Below are positions 14,747 through 24,429 of a DNA stretch of 41,612 nucleotides, in pieces. Position numbers and translations under genes: made by a program. Numbering within the stretch: position 1 is the first letter of the stretch; each line of letters opens with the position of its first letter. The notes beneath the pieces are model-generated. The model was not told where the DNA came from. It did no database searches and saw nothing but the letters and a program-made list of their open reading frames with translations. Source of the DNA: Zetaproteobacteria bacterium CG_4_9_14_3_um_filter_49_83 (GTDB lineage Bacteria > Pseudomonadota > Zetaproteobacteria > Mariprofundales > Mariprofundaceae); contig PFXG01000045.1 in the NCBI GenBank assembly GCA_002791545.1, positions 1 through 41,612 of the forward strand, written 5' to 3'.

Positions 14747-15679
14747 TCAGGCCCAGTCAAACAACGTTGGCGTCATTTTTTTTCCATACTCGGAAACCTC
14801 TAACCAGACCTCTTTATAACTACTTTCTTTCAAGCGTTGCAAGTGACCCTGAACCATTTTCCAAAAATATTCAGGCACATTTTCTTCTGATTCAAGCAAA
14901 ATCGACAGCGCGACAACGTAAACATTCAGTTCATAAGGATGATGCTGAAAAGCTTTGGTGAAGATGCTTTGCACCCTGTCGTATCGTCCTTCCCGATGCA
15001 GGTCGTAGGCGCGATTTAACACATCTTCATTTAATTTTCTCGAAGACATCGGGTCAACAACCCGATTGATTTTTGGTTCGCTGATTGTCATTGGGGGTGG
15101 TGTAAAGCGAATTTCAGTCTTCTGAGGCAGCGTTGCAAGCTCCTGAGGTTGAACTTCATGCTTTATTTTCTGATGCGTTCTTCTTTTCCTTGAAAGTATA
15201 GAAACACTGCCCGGTCGCTTAGCCGGCCGGCCACCCAACCACCAGCCAATTCCCATTGCCAGTAATGCAATCGGCAGCAGAAAAATAAGCCAGGCATCTT
15301 TTTGTCCCGACAATGCAATATCAGACCCGGAATTCAGCCATGACAACTGATCAACTTCGAAGTCAGTGGTTTGCGCCTTCTGAGCATTATTTCCATTCTG
15401 CGCTTTGATATTCACTTGCGTAACAGTCTGCTGAGCAGACTCAAGCAATGCCGGAGGACTTTCACTCGCCAGTTGCTGGGTTTGTTTCAGGATAATTTCA
15501 GGACTGATCGATTCAGGCTCATGAATGGCAGGCGTGATACGTTCAGCAGAGGCAGGGATCTGTTCATCCAGTTTGAGTTCAAATGCATCAGCAGGAATCG
15601 CAATAAAAAAAGTCATCGCCAAGCAAAAATAATGTCTGTGAATCCACCTTTTTATAACTTCAGAGGCATTCACATTCAT
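14747..15679 (-). CDS. FimV-like single-pass membrane protein of unknown function
   Basis: From the ATG at 15679 (about 310 residues) there is a signal peptide ending A-D-A, then a low-complexity S/Q/E-rich outer segment. A membrane helix (W-L-I-F-L-L-P-I-A-L-L-A-M-G-I-G-W-W-L) is followed by a basic stop-transfer stretch and a cytoplasmic C terminus. There, R-A-Y-D-L-H-R-E-G-R-Y-D-R-V and the following helices look like TPR repeats. The layout (signal peptide, linker, TM, basic patch, TPR) resembles a much smaller FimV, but no LysM domain is visible. The start is uncertain: upstream in-frame ATG or GTG codons reach 15730. It lies downstream of hppA on the same strand. Confidence 0.7.
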   Translation of the reverse strand: MNVNASEVIKRWIHRHYFCLAMTFFIAIPADAFELKLDEQIPASAERITPAIHEPESISPEIILKQTQQLASESPPALLESAQQTVTQVNIKAQNGNNAQKAQTTDFEVDQLSWLNSGSDIALSGQKDAWLIFLLPIALLAMGIGWWLGGRPAKRPGSVSILSRKRRTHQKIKHEVQPQELATLPQKTEIRFTPPPMTISEPKINRVVDPMSSRKLNEDVLNRAYDLHREGRYDRVQSIFTKAFQHHPYELNVYVVALSILLESEENVPEYFWKMVQGHLQRLKESSYKEVWLEVSEYGKKMTPTLFDWA

Positions 15680-15843
15680 CATAATATCAAGAACATCAGC
15701 CGTATCTGATGGCATTAACTGCCCCCCCACATCATTAAAAAATCAGCAGGCTAGAGTATTTCTCCCGGAATCTGCCATCAAGGCTGGTGATAGTAGTCAT
15801 GCAAGCTTCTGAAAACAATGCACTGATGCTTGAACTATCCGGG

Positions 15844-17844
15844 TCAAAGCAATGGGGCTATTACCAATGATACTATCGCCATCACATTGATGAGAATATT
15901 CATGGAGGGTCCGGCAGTATCTTTGAACGGATCACCCACTGTATCGCCAACAACTACAGCTTTGTGAACATCAGAGCCTTTGCCACCAAAGTTACCCTTT
16001 TCGACATGCTTCTTGGCATTATCCCACGCACCACCGGCATTGGACATGGTCAAAGCAAGCAATACACAACAAACCAGTGCCCCGCCCAGCATGCCGCCAA
16101 GAGCTTCAGGTCCCAGACCGAAGCCGACCATTACGGGGGCTGCAACTGCCAACACACCGGGCAACACCATTTTTTTCAATGCCGCGTTGGTCGCAATACT
16201 GATACATGTCGCATGATCAGGTTGCCCCGTTCCTTCCATCAAGCCCGGAATTTCACGGAATTGCCGACGGATTTCCTTGATCATTTCAAATGCGGCATCA
16301 CCGACGGCTGTCATTGTTAAGGAAGCAACCAGAAAAGGAAAAATACCGCCGATAAATAGCCCGATCAGAACTGTTGGTTTATTCAACAGCAAAGAAAAAT
16401 CATGCACATGTAATGAAACCGTTTGTACATAGGCCGTAATAATCGCTAATGCAGCCAGAGCCGCAGCACCAATAGCGAACCCTTTGCCGATAGCAGCTGT
16501 CGTATTTCCTAATTCATCCAGTGAATCTGTGATTTGACGTGTTTCTTTGTTCATACCTGCCATTTCGGCAATACCACCGGCATTGTCAGCCACCGGTCCA
16601 TAGGCATCTATAGCCATCGTCATACCCACTGTAGCCAGCATGCCAACAGCGGCAATACCAACACCATAGAGGCCGCTCATCTGGGTAGAGGCAAAGATAA
16701 TTGTACAAATAGTCAACACCGGCACTACAACTGATTGCATGCCAATGGCGAGTCCGGCGATCATCACTGTCGCCGCTCCGGTTTCTCCGCATTGAGCAAT
16801 GTCCCTGACCGGTTTGCCACCGGTATAATACTCAGTGACAACACCGATGATGATACCTCCCACTGCGCCGGACAGCACTGCTCCCCAAACGCCAATAGAG
16901 ATATCTGCCATCGCTATAACGACCCATGCCGCAAACATGAAAAACACGGATGCACCAATTGTTCCAATTCGTAAAGCCAGATGCGGGTCCCGATGAGCAA
17001 ACATACGTACCAGAACAATACCAAGCATAGAGCAAAGCAGCCCGACTGAAGCCAGCCCTAATGGCAAAAACATTAATGATTGCTGCGTACCAAGCTGCTG
17101 ATAGACATCCCAGGACATTGTTGAAGCCATCGCAATCGTGGCAATAATCGCGCCACAATAGGATTCAAAAATATCTGAACCCATGCCAGCCACATCTCCA
17201 ACGTTATCGCCCACATTATCGGCAATAACTCCCGGGTTACGTGGATCATCCTCAGGAATTCCGGCCTCAACCTTGCCAACCAGATCAGCCCCTACATCGG
17301 CACTTTTAGTGAAAATTCCGCCACCGACACGGGAAAATAAAGCCACAGAAGAAGCGCCCATACCAAAGCCGTGGATAGCGTGCGCTGTTTCCGGATCTCC
17401 ACCAAACATCAGATACAAAGTACCAAGCCCAAACAAGCCAAGTGAAGCAACCGTCAGCCCCATAATGGAACCGCCGTAAAAGGCTACCGTTAAGGCCTCG
17501 GACTGACCGTGATTGTTTGCAGCCATGGCAGTACGAACATTGGCACGTGTCGCTGAAAACATGCCGAAATACCCAGCCAGAGCTGAGCTTAATGCTCCGA
17601 CCAAAAAAGCAAAAGTGGTACTCAAGCCAAGACTGAGAGAAAGAAGAACAGCGACAATCACGATAAACACAGCAAGAATGGAATATTCCCGCTTTAAAAA
17701 CACCATAGCACCGAGATGAATAGCCTCGCCAATTTCGGCCACTTTCCCTGACCCTGCCGGATAACGCAACACAATCCGGTAAAGCATAAAAGCTGCAAAC
17801 AATCCGACTATTCCCAATAGAGCTGGTATCCAGGTCAGTACCAT
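15844..17844 (-). CDS. hppA: Membrane-bound ion-translocating pyrophosphatase
   Basis: 666 residues, the normal length. It couples pyrophosphate hydrolysis to export of H+ or Na+ across the inner membrane. The pyrophosphate site shows [19 protein letters not shown], with D-N-A-G-G-I-A-E-M and [12 protein letters not shown] further on. In [14 protein letters not shown] the position that is Lys in K-independent enzymes is Ala, so by the established rule this is a K-dependent type. Whether it pumps H+ or Na+ cannot be told from this sequence by eye. GGGAGG lies 5 nt before the ATG. The soluble ppa lies just upstream on the same strand, beyond a terminator. Confidence 0.96.
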   Translation of the reverse strand: MVLTWIPALLGIVGLFAAFMLYRIVLRYPAGSGKVAEIGEAIHLGAMVFLKREYSILAVFIVIVAVLLSLSLGLSTTFAFLVGALSSALAGYFGMFSATRANVRTAMAANNHGQSEALTVAFYGGSIMGLTVASLGLFGLGTLYLMFGGDPETAHAIHGFGMGASSVALFSRVGGGIFTKSADVGADLVGKVEAGIPEDDPRNPGVIADNVGDNVGDVAGMGSDIFESYCGAIIATIAMASTMSWDVYQQLGTQQSLMFLPLGLASVGLLCSMLGIVLVRMFAHRDPHLALRIGTIGASVFFMFAAWVVIAMADISIGVWGAVLSGAVGGIIIGVVTEYYTGGKPVRDIAQCGETGAATVMIAGLAIGMQSVVVPVLTICTIIFASTQMSGLYGVGIAAVGMLATVGMTMAIDAYGPVADNAGGIAEMAGMNKETRQITDSLDELGNTTAAIGKGFAIGAAALAALAIITAYVQTVSLHVHDFSLLLNKPTVLIGLFIGGIFPFLVASLTMTAVGDAAFEMIKEIRRQFREIPGLMEGTGQPDHATCISIATNAALKKMVLPGVLAVAAPVMVGFGLGPEALGGMLGGALVCCVLLALTMSNAGGAWDNAKKHVEKGNFGGKGSDVHKAVVVGDTVGDPFKDTAGPSMNILINVMAIVSLVIAPLL

Positions 17845-17956
17845 ATTCCCTCCCTGTTAAACATAACCTCGTCAAACATCAGCAATATGTCACATGCCTA
17901 TCGTTGCGAAATTATCAGATATTTTCAACTTTTATCCTTTGAATGTTATTTTGGAT

Positions 17957-17982
17957 AAAAAAATAGCGGCCCATTGGGCCGC
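17957..17982 (-). terminator. Rho-independent terminator after ppa
   Basis: On the minus strand GCGGCCC pairs with GGGCCGC around a 3-nt loop, followed by TA and seven T residues. It lies 35 nt past the ppa stop codon and 113 nt before the hppA start, so hppA needs read-through or its own promoter. Confidence 0.88.
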
Positions 17983-18016
17983 CATCCATTCAAAACCATT
18001 CTATCAAGAATATCGG

Positions 18017-18556
18017 TTAACCATTACCCTCTGCTTTATAGCGTGCGATAGACTCCAAAACCTCTTTCTTAGCGGCAGCAGCATCGCCCCAACCAATAAC
18101 TTTAACCCATTTACCTGACTCAAGATCTTTATAATGGGTGAAAAAATGTTGAATCTGATCCAGCAGGAAACGTGGCATATCTTCCGGCCCCTGCACATGA
18201 TCATAAACCGGCTTTAACTTGGAAACAGGCACAGCAAGAACTTTCGCATCCATACCTTTTTCATCTTCCATAAAAAGAACACCAACAGGACGGGCATTAA
18301 TCACACAGCCCGTAATCAAAGAAAACGTTGATACCACCAACGCATCTACAGGATCACCATCTTCTGAAAGCGTATTGGGAACAAACCCATAGTTGCTTGG
18401 ATAATGCATGGCGGTATGCATAAAGCGATCCACAAAAAATGCGCGAGAATCCTTATCCAATTCGTACTTCACCGGATCAGCATGCTGTGGCACTTCGATG
18501 ATCACATTAATATCTTCAGGTGGATTGTTCCCGGGTGGGATTTTATCGATATCCAT
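18017..18556 (-). CDS. ppa: Soluble inorganic pyrophosphatase, family I
   Basis: 179 residues, cytoplasmic. It hydrolyses pyrophosphate to phosphate and so pulls biosynthetic reactions forward. The metal-binding motif D-G-D-P-V-D-A-L-V lies near residues 66-74, preceded by the substrate segment N-Y-G-F-V-P-N-T. Length and order match bacterial family I hexameric enzymes. The start M-D-I-D-K-I-P-P-G is typical. It is divergent from the L,D-transpeptidase gene, with 93 nt between starts, and lies upstream of hppA on the same strand. The cell therefore keeps both an energy-wasting and an energy-conserving pyrophosphatase side by side. Confidence 0.96.
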   Translation of the reverse strand: MDIDKIPPGNNPPEDINVIIEVPQHADPVKYELDKDSRAFFVDRFMHTAMHYPSNYGFVPNTLSEDGDPVDALVVSTFSLITGCVINARPVGVLFMEDEKGMDAKVLAVPVSKLKPVYDHVQGPEDMPRFLLDQIQHFFTHYKDLESGKWVKVIGWGDAAAAKKEVLESIARYKAEGNG

Positions 18557-18649
18557 ATTGGCTCCGTTAAAAAAATTTCCGATATTGTAGGCAAGATATT
18601 ATTTCGCACAAGAAGAGACAGATATTTTCAAGCCTTCTATACTTGCCCC

Positions 18650-19111
18650 ATGATCATTGTATCCATCAAGCAGCAACGACTTTATCACCGTCGCCATTCC
18701 GGCGTCTGGTACATGTATCCTGTCTCTACAGCCTTACTGGGCAGCGGCAATATCCGCGATAGCTTTAAAACACCTGTCGGTAAACATCGCATATTCAAGT
18801 GTATTGGTAACGACATGCCAGCCTTCACAATTTTTCGCGGGCGCAAAGCTTGTGGTATTTATAACCCGTCACATCACTCGACTGACAAAGACTGGATACT
18901 TTCACGCATACTTTGGCTGGAAGGTATGCAAACCGAAATAAATCGCCGGGGCCGTGTAGATACAAAATCGCGATACATTTATATTCACGGCACTCATGAT
19001 GAAGAAAGCATCGGAAAGCCAGCTTCTCATGGATGTATTCGAATGAAAAATGCTGATATTTTAGATCTGTTTAAACACGTGCAACGCTACGAAACAGTCA
19101 TGATCCGTTAA
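18650..19111 (+). CDS. L,D-transpeptidase (YkuD domain)
   Basis: From the ATG at 18650 the protein has 153 residues and begins M-I-I-V-S-I-K-Q-Q-R-L-Y, the usual first strand of a YkuD domain. S-T-A-L follows, then T-P-V-G-K-H, and the catalytic segment I-H-G-T with S-H-G-C-I-R-M, where the Cys is the nucleophile. The enzyme forms 3-3 crosslinks in peptidoglycan or attaches proteins to it. No signal peptide is visible from this start. Longer in-frame starts exist upstream but would run back through the ppa gene. Small YkuD proteins without a leader are common, though export is then unexplained. No clear ribosome site precedes the ATG. Confidence 0.85.
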   Translation: MIIVSIKQQRLYHRRHSGVWYMYPVSTALLGSGNIRDSFKTPVGKHRIFKCIGNDMPAFTIFRGRKACGIYNPSHHSTDKDWILSRILWLEGMQTEINRRGRVDTKSRYIYIHGTHDEESIGKPASHGCIRMKNADILDLFKHVQRYETVMIR

Positions 19112-19206
19112 TGAAAATCACCAATAATTAGCTATTAGGTCTTCAATAACAGCGAGTTAACTTAAAACCGCTTGATCTTTTTTATACCATAAGCCAAACT
19201 CGTTGC

Positions 19207-20070
19207 ATGAAAGCAAAATCACCCCCAAGCGAAGTCCTCGATACAAAAACATTTCCGGTACTCGCCTTACTGAAAGACGAAGAGCTTTCATCATTAAATC
19301 AATCAGCCAAAGTCATCGAGACCATCAGTAATGTTGCCGTCATTTCCGAAGGCATAAAAAACACTTCATTATACTTTGTACTAGCCGGTTTTTTAGTGGT
19401 TACCAAGCGTCATGCTGGGCAGGTGTATGAAGTTGCAACCATTGGTCCAGGACAATTTTTTGGTGAAGCTTCTATTTTATATGACATTCCAACAGCTGCC
19501 GAAGTTAGAACAACCACAGCAACCAGGCTGATACAAGTCTCCGTAACAACGATACAGGATACCCTTTCCAGCTGTGCCAATTTTAAAAGATCGATGCATC
19601 AAACAAGCTTGCGTCGATCTGCAGCTACAGCTCTGGCTGTTAACCATATCTTTAAAACTTTACCTCAAAAGATCCGTGAAACCATATTACACAATGCTGA
19701 CCTGGAGATTTTTGAGGTCGATCAGGTCGTTTTCACCGAACAGACTAATGACACTAAATTTATGTACATCCTGATATCGGGGAGCTGCGAAGCCTTTGTG
19801 CTCAGAGCAAACCCTAACAATCAACGTATCATCATCGCCAGACTGGTAGCAGGTGATGAAATTGGTGATATCCCTGTTGTGACAAACCAGCCGCAAGTGG
19901 CTACGGTTTTCACCAAATCAAAGTGTGCACTATTAAAGATTCCAGTTCATCAAGTGAGGAACTGGATGGCACGATACAGCGATTTCGACTATGCACTAAG
20001 ATACAGTGTAAAAAGCAAGCTCAACCATATTGAAAATGTCATCCAGCAAGCGGTTCATAGCGATTCTTAG
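19207..20070 (+). CDS. Protein with two cyclic-nucleotide-binding domains
   Basis: 287 residues with two CRP-type beta-barrel modules. The first (about 15-130) has G-P-G-Q-F-F-G-E-A-S-I-L followed by a T-A-A-E-V-R pattern like a cNMP phosphate-binding cassette. The second (about 150-265) has V-A-G-D-E-I-G-D-I-P and lacks the usual R-S/T-A. There is no helix-turn-helix, kinase or channel segment, so the output is unknown; the final 25 residues are helical. It might act as a regulatory subunit or a titrating partner. It is convergent with the DUF2065-hflCK cluster, 20 nt away. Confidence 0.85.
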   Translation: MKAKSPPSEVLDTKTFPVLALLKDEELSSLNQSAKVIETISNVAVISEGIKNTSLYFVLAGFLVVTKRHAGQVYEVATIGPGQFFGEASILYDIPTAAEVRTTTATRLIQVSVTTIQDTLSSCANFKRSMHQTSLRRSAATALAVNHIFKTLPQKIRETILHNADLEIFEVDQVVFTEQTNDTKFMYILISGSCEAFVLRANPNNQRIIIARLVAGDEIGDIPVVTNQPQVATVFTKSKCALLKIPVHQVRNWMARYSDFDYALRYSVKSKLNHIENVIQQAVHSDS

Positions 20071-20079
20071 CCGTTTACC

Positions 20080-20100
20080 GGTTCGCTTCCTTAACGAACC
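20080..20100. terminator. Possible hairpin between convergent genes
   Basis: GGTTCG (20080-20085) pairs with CGAACC (20095-20100) around a 9-nt loop, between the stop codons of the cNMP-domain gene and the DUF2065 gene. There is no T tract on either side, so it is weak as a terminator. Confidence 0.3.
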
Positions 20101-20273
20101 AGCTTAATAATCAACCACCCGATAGCCACGGCTGTTAACCCCATCACCCGCAATGTTTGAGGCGGTATCTCCGGCAGCTTACGCATCATTTCAATCATTT
20201 GCAGCGGGAACAGCGCATAAAACACGCCTTCGAGCAATAAGACCAAGCCTAGAGCTGCCCATAAATCCTGCAT
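20091..20273 (-). CDS. DUF2065 (YjeT-like) small membrane protein
   Basis: 60 residues with two hydrophobic helices (about 4-22 and 41-58) joined by the P-L-Q-M-I-E-M-M-R-K-L loop, matching the DUF2065 family. Family members sit directly downstream of hflC in many proteobacteria, as here (12-nt gap). The function is unknown; a small partner of the HflKC complex is inferred from position. Confidence 0.9.
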   Translation of the reverse strand: MQDLWAALGLVLLLEGVFYALFPLQMIEMMRKLPEIPPQTLRVMGLTAVAIGWLIIKLVR

Positions 20274-20285
20274 ATGCGTTGAATC

Positions 20286-21161
20286 TTACTTCTTAGACTG
20301 GCCAAAATAGTCGAAAAATTCTGAATCTGGTGAAATCACCATCTGCGTACCTTCAACCATTGAATTCCTGTAAGACTCTAATGAATGTAAAAAGCCATAA
20401 AACTCAGCATCTTTCTGATGTGCAGCAGCATAAATCGCTGTTGTTAGCGCATCAGCACGACCCCGAATGATTTGCGAATCCATATAGGCTTCTGCAAGAA
20501 TAAATTTCCTTGTTTTCTCGGCTTCCGCGCGTATTTCCTTGGCCGCTTCTTCACCTTCAGATCGATATTCCTTGGCAATTCTTTGACGCTCAGCTTTCAT
20601 ACGCTGAAAGACAGCATTCGAGTTTTCCTGTGGCAGATCAGCACGTTTAATACGAACATCTACAACCTGAATACCCAGGTCCTTCACACTGGCATCAGCG
20701 CGATCACGAATTGCCTGCATCAGCTCAATACGCAGATTGGCCTCTTCTCCGCCGGAAACAATTTCATGCAATGTATGCTGACCCAGAACTTCGCGAACCT
20801 TACCTCGCACCACATCTTCCATGCGCGATGCTACCCCGTTCTGTGTGCGGGCCACCTGAAATACTTTCAGTGGATCAATAATTTTCCAGCGTGTGTAATT
20901 ATCCACATTGATGCTCTTTTTATCTTTGGTGATCACTTCATTTGGCGGCGCATCACTTTCCAACAAGCGCAAGTCAAACATCACCACACTCTGCCATGGC
21001 AATTTAAAATGCAGACCGGCCATTTTTTCAACATGGATTGGATTACCAAACTGCAAAACCAGTGCCTGCTGGCGCTGATCGACAACAAAAGCACTCATAC
21101 CTATCAGAATCACTACACCAGCAACAATCAGGGAAATTAACGTTTGTTTGGCATTCATCAT
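20286..21161 (-). CDS. hflC: HflC, subunit of the FtsH-modulating membrane complex
   Basis: 291 residues: an N-terminal membrane anchor (about 8-27), then the SPFH/band-7 domain starting V-V-D-Q-R-Q-Q-A-L-V-L-Q-F-G, and a long charged coiled-coil (about 180-250) with E-A-A-K-E-I-R-A-E-A-E-K. HflK and HflC assemble in alternation around FtsH in the inner membrane and modulate its proteolysis. The ATG at 21161 overlaps the hflK stop by 4 nt, and GGAGG lies just upstream. Confidence 0.95.
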   Translation of the reverse strand: MMNAKQTLISLIVAGVVILIGMSAFVVDQRQQALVLQFGNPIHVEKMAGLHFKLPWQSVVMFDLRLLESDAPPNEVITKDKKSINVDNYTRWKIIDPLKVFQVARTQNGVASRMEDVVRGKVREVLGQHTLHEIVSGGEEANLRIELMQAIRDRADASVKDLGIQVVDVRIKRADLPQENSNAVFQRMKAERQRIAKEYRSEGEEAAKEIRAEAEKTRKFILAEAYMDSQIIRGRADALTTAIYAAAHQKDAEFYGFLHSLESYRNSMVEGTQMVISPDSEFFDYFGQSKK

Positions 21162-22267
21162 TTCACCTCCACTTTATTCATTCGACGGTCAAGAGGTAAA
21201 TATGGCAACACTTTATCGGCCACAGAACCATCAATAATGGTTTTGTCTGCTTTAGAAAGCACTTCCTGCATGGTATCCAGATACATTCTCTTACGCGTCA
21301 CTTCCGGTGCCTTTTGGTATGCCGCTAGCAGATTATCAAATCGATCAGCTTCACCTTTGGCGCGATCAACCACTTCCTTCGAATAACCTTCGGCATCCAA
21401 AACCATCTTTTTAGACTCACCACGGGCTTTAGGGATAATATCGTTGGCATAGGCTTGTGCTTCATTCTTAGTGCGCTCCCGATCTTCTCTGGCTGAAGCA
21501 ACATCCTTAAATTCGTTGATCACCCGCTCAGGAGGCTGAACATCGCTAAGCTTTACCGTTGTAATCGAAATACCAGACTGGTAACTGTCCAGAATCTGTT
21601 GAATCAATTGTTGCGTTTCAATTTCAACTTCAGCTTTCTTTTCGGTTAACACATCATCGATCATCGTCCGGCCAATGACTTCACGAATTGCCGACTCCGC
21701 GACATCGCGCACCGTTTTCACCGCATGATCACTGTCGATATTAAAGAGAAAATCCCTTGGGGAATGAATTCTATATTGAACAATGAACGAAATTTCGACG
21801 ATATTTTCATCCTTGGTCAGCATCAAAGACTCCTCCGGCATACTCTTCTTTCTGCCATCACTGAAATCCCTGAATCCGACAGACAAACGCTGAACCGTTG
21901 TAACCGGAACCTTTTCAACTGTCTCAATCGGAAATGGTAGATGCCAGTTCAATCCGGGCGTTGTGGTTTCTTCATAATGCCCGAATTGTAATACCACGGC
22001 TTCTTCATCAGCCGCAACCATATACACACCTGAGGCGAGCCAAACAATCAGGGCAATAGCAACCACAGCGCTTAACATGGATTTTGAAAGAGCTGGAGCT
22101 CCACCATTTCCAGAACCTGAACCGCCACCGAACATACCACCGAAGCGTTCCTGCAAACGTTTAATCAATTCATCCAAATCAGGCGGTGGAGGGTTATTTC
22201 CATTACCACCGGGACCACGTCCCCATGGATTATTATTATTGTTATTCTGATTCTGACTCCAAGGCAT
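21158..22267 (-). CDS. hflK: HflK, subunit of the FtsH-modulating membrane complex
   Basis: 369 residues from the ATG at 22267, which has AGGAGAAGG directly upstream; a longer frame to 22330 lacks such a site. The N terminus is the usual Asn/Gly/Pro-rich tail (M-P-W-S-Q-N-Q then N runs), followed by a membrane helix at 63-82, the band-7 domain starting A-A-D-E-E-A-V-V-L-Q-F-G, and a charged helical region. It forms the HflKC cage with the overlapping hflC product. The cluster starts here; lptG is divergent, 234 nt away. Confidence 0.95.
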   Translation of the reverse strand: MPWSQNQNNNNNNPWGRGPGGNGNNPPPPDLDELIKRLQERFGGMFGGGSGSGNGGAPALSKSMLSAVVAIALIVWLASGVYMVAADEEAVVLQFGHYEETTTPGLNWHLPFPIETVEKVPVTTVQRLSVGFRDFSDGRKKSMPEESLMLTKDENIVEISFIVQYRIHSPRDFLFNIDSDHAVKTVRDVAESAIREVIGRTMIDDVLTEKKAEVEIETQQLIQQILDSYQSGISITTVKLSDVQPPERVINEFKDVASAREDRERTKNEAQAYANDIIPKARGESKKMVLDAEGYSKEVVDRAKGEADRFDNLLAAYQKAPEVTRKRMYLDTMQEVLSKADKTIIDGSVADKVLPYLPLDRRMNKVEVK

Positions 22268-22500
22268 ACCTTCTCCTAACTCTCTTGTTCCTGGCACATC
22301 AATATTCTTCACCAGCACCGGATCAAACAAGCGGCGAGTGTAACAGTATAAATCTTCAATGCATCAATGAGATCATTGGGGTTAATATATGAAAAATTCT
22401 TAATTTTCAGATCCGCATATTACACCCGCACAATATGGCTTTCCGTGGCAATCATTTATTTTGCGCTTTGATTCCCTGAAAATTATTGTAAGATTTCTAC

Positions 22501-23562
22501 ATGCCTATTTTGTTCCGCTGGATATTTTACAGTTGCCTTTATCGCACAATTGCCACCATGGCTGCTTTGATTGCCATTTTTGCCATTATCGAAGTATTCG
22601 ACAAATCCCGTTATCTGGGCCATGGCATGACGGGATCACTCATTGTCGAATACATTCTCCTCAAAACCCCGATGATGGTGACTGAACTTATGCCAGTGAT
22701 GCTGCTGGTCGCCATCAGCATTTATATCTCAGAAATATCGCATCATCATGAAGCTGCCGCCTTAAAGGCTTCTGGCTTGGGCTTAAAACGCATTCTGCTT
22801 CCGGCTCTACTCATAGGTTTTCTGGGAGGTATTTTAAGCTTTATACTTGGAGAATTTGTAACACCTGTTACCAACACAAGATTAGACTCCATCGAGCGAA
22901 CACATATCCACCACAAACAGGATGTTGTCACGGGAACGCAGTGGTTAAAGGATGAAAATAGATTTTACCGCATCAAACCACTTACAAGTGGTGTGTTTTC
23001 AATGATTGTTTTAGAAACTAACAATCAGGGACTGTGGAGCAAACGTATGGATGCCGCCAAAGCCATCTATAAGAACGATACCTGGTTGTTGTATGATGTT
23101 TATTTAAGTCAACCGGACACAAAAGAAGGCATGCAACTGACCCATACAGACACAGCATTCATCCCTTCGGATATCGGGCCGGAAACAGCCGATCCTCCCA
23201 GCCCAAAACATATGAATTTCGAACAACTTTTCAGCTATGCCGACAGCTTACAGCGAGCTGGTTTAGAAGCCGGTGGTTATATTTTTGAGCTTCACAGGAA
23301 AATCGCATCTTTGCTGACATGCCTTGTCATGGTCATTCTGGCTATAGCATTATGCCTCAACCTTGGCAGCCGTATTGCTGCAACCTCCTGGGGATTAATT
23401 GGTGCTTTAACTCTTGGTATGAGTTTTTACGTATTAGGCAATGCCAGTAGCCTCTTGATACATGGTAACCAGCTATCTCCTGCTTATGCAGCATGGTTAC
23501 CTTTACTCAGTTTTGGCGGCTTTTCGATGTTTCTTCTACTACACCGCGAAGGAAAAATTTAA
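22501..23562 (+). CDS. lptG: LptG-family (YjgP/YjgQ) lipopolysaccharide export permease
   Basis: 353 residues. Three N-terminal membrane helices (about 15-32, 50-75 and 97-118) include the coupling-helix segment H-E-A-A-A-L-K-A-S-G-L. A periplasmic beta-rich domain follows (about 120-265), then three C-terminal helices starting E-L-H-R-K-I-A-S. This is the LptF/LptG fold that moves LPS from the inner membrane with LptB. LptG is chosen over LptF on the overall sequence, with modest certainty. No lptF lies beside it in this window. The end overlaps the convergent suhB end by 4 nt. Only a weak GTAAG precedes the ATG. Confidence 0.82.
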   Translation: MPILFRWIFYSCLYRTIATMAALIAIFAIIEVFDKSRYLGHGMTGSLIVEYILLKTPMMVTELMPVMLLVAISIYISEISHHHEAAALKASGLGLKRILLPALLIGFLGGILSFILGEFVTPVTNTRLDSIERTHIHHKQDVVTGTQWLKDENRFYRIKPLTSGVFSMIVLETNNQGLWSKRMDAAKAIYKNDTWLLYDVYLSQPDTKEGMQLTHTDTAFIPSDIGPETADPPSPKHMNFEQLFSYADSLQRAGLEAGGYIFELHRKIASLLTCLVMVILAIALCLNLGSRIAATSWGLIGALTLGMSFYVLGNASSLLIHGNQLSPAYAAWLPLLSFGGFSMFLLLHREGKI

Positions 23563-24332
23563 CAACCTTTCAGTACACGTCCAAACTCACGATGTAACTT
23601 TGCATTGGCGCACAACACTTCACCCTTTTCAACATCTACAGTACGACCTTCGATATCTGTAATTATTCCTCCGGATTCCTGAACCAGCAGCACACCCGCC
23701 GCAATGTCCCAGGCGCACAATCCTGCCTCCCAGTACGCATCCAGACGCCCCGCTGCCACATATGCCAAATCCAATGCAGCAGACCCACCTCTTCGATAAC
23801 CCTCGGCTTCACGCATACATGCATCCATACGTTTCTGGAAAACATCAATCATTTCCTTCCTGCGATAAGGAGGAAGGCCGGAAGCGAATATAGCATGGCC
23901 AATATGCACGGATTGTGCCACACGCAAGCGGCGACGATTTAAAAAAGCGCCATTCCCAGCCTGTGCTTCAAATGTTTCATTCTTAATAGGGTCATGCACT
24001 ACAGCCAGCAAAGGACGATTATTTTTCCATGCAGCGATGGAAACAGCAAAATGAGGGTAGCCATGAACAAAGTTTGTGGTCCCATCCAGCGGATCTATAT
24101 ACCATTGAATATCCGATGAAGGGTTCAGCCGCTCAGATTCCTCTGCGACGATACCGTGTTGAGGATAATGCCTTTGAATTTCCCGAATAATCGTCTGTTC
24201 AGCTTTCCGGTCAATTGTAGTTACAAAATCACGATCTTTCTTTTCTTCCACTTTAAAGTCGGCGCGCTCATCAAAAGCTCTGGCGATAATATCGCCGGCT
24301 CTTCGCGCGGCTCGAACTGCAACATATAACAT
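23559..24332 (-). CDS. suhB: Inositol monophosphatase family protein SuhB
   Basis: 257 residues. Mg-binding motifs are E-E-S-E (near 65), W-Y-I-D-P-L-D-G-T-T-N-F-V-H-G and the C-terminal A-W-D-I-A-A-G. SuhB enzymes hydrolyse inositol-1-phosphate and also take part in rRNA antitermination and ribosome assembly in E. coli. The ATG at 24332 is the first Met of the frame; a weak GGAGA lies upstream. It is 97 nt downstream of truA on the same strand and is convergent with lptG. Confidence 0.93.
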   Translation of the reverse strand: MLYVAVRAARRAGDIIARAFDERADFKVEEKKDRDFVTTIDRKAEQTIIREIQRHYPQHGIVAEESERLNPSSDIQWYIDPLDGTTNFVHGYPHFAVSIAAWKNNRPLLAVVHDPIKNETFEAQAGNGAFLNRRRLRVAQSVHIGHAIFASGLPPYRRKEMIDVFQKRMDACMREAEGYRRGGSAALDLAYVAAGRLDAYWEAGLCAWDIAAGVLLVQESGGIITDIEGRTVDVEKGEVLCANAKLHREFGRVLKGC

Positions 24333-24429
24333 GAAAAGTCTCCGGAAATACTACTGAATTTTGCAACGCGAACACTACCCCGGCAAATAAAAGCCGCCAG
24401 CACTGATTACACGCCAAATGCTATCGAGG

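Noticed and set aside
16534-17875. Long frames antisense to or in other frames of hppA with His/Asn/Cys-rich or Trp/Cys-rich composition
   Set aside because: Typical shadow-frame composition; hppA itself accounts for the sequence.
18404-18649. Upstream extension of the L,D-transpeptidase frame
   Set aside because: It would run back through the ppa coding region and adds no recognisable domain; the YkuD fold starts at the ATG at 18650.
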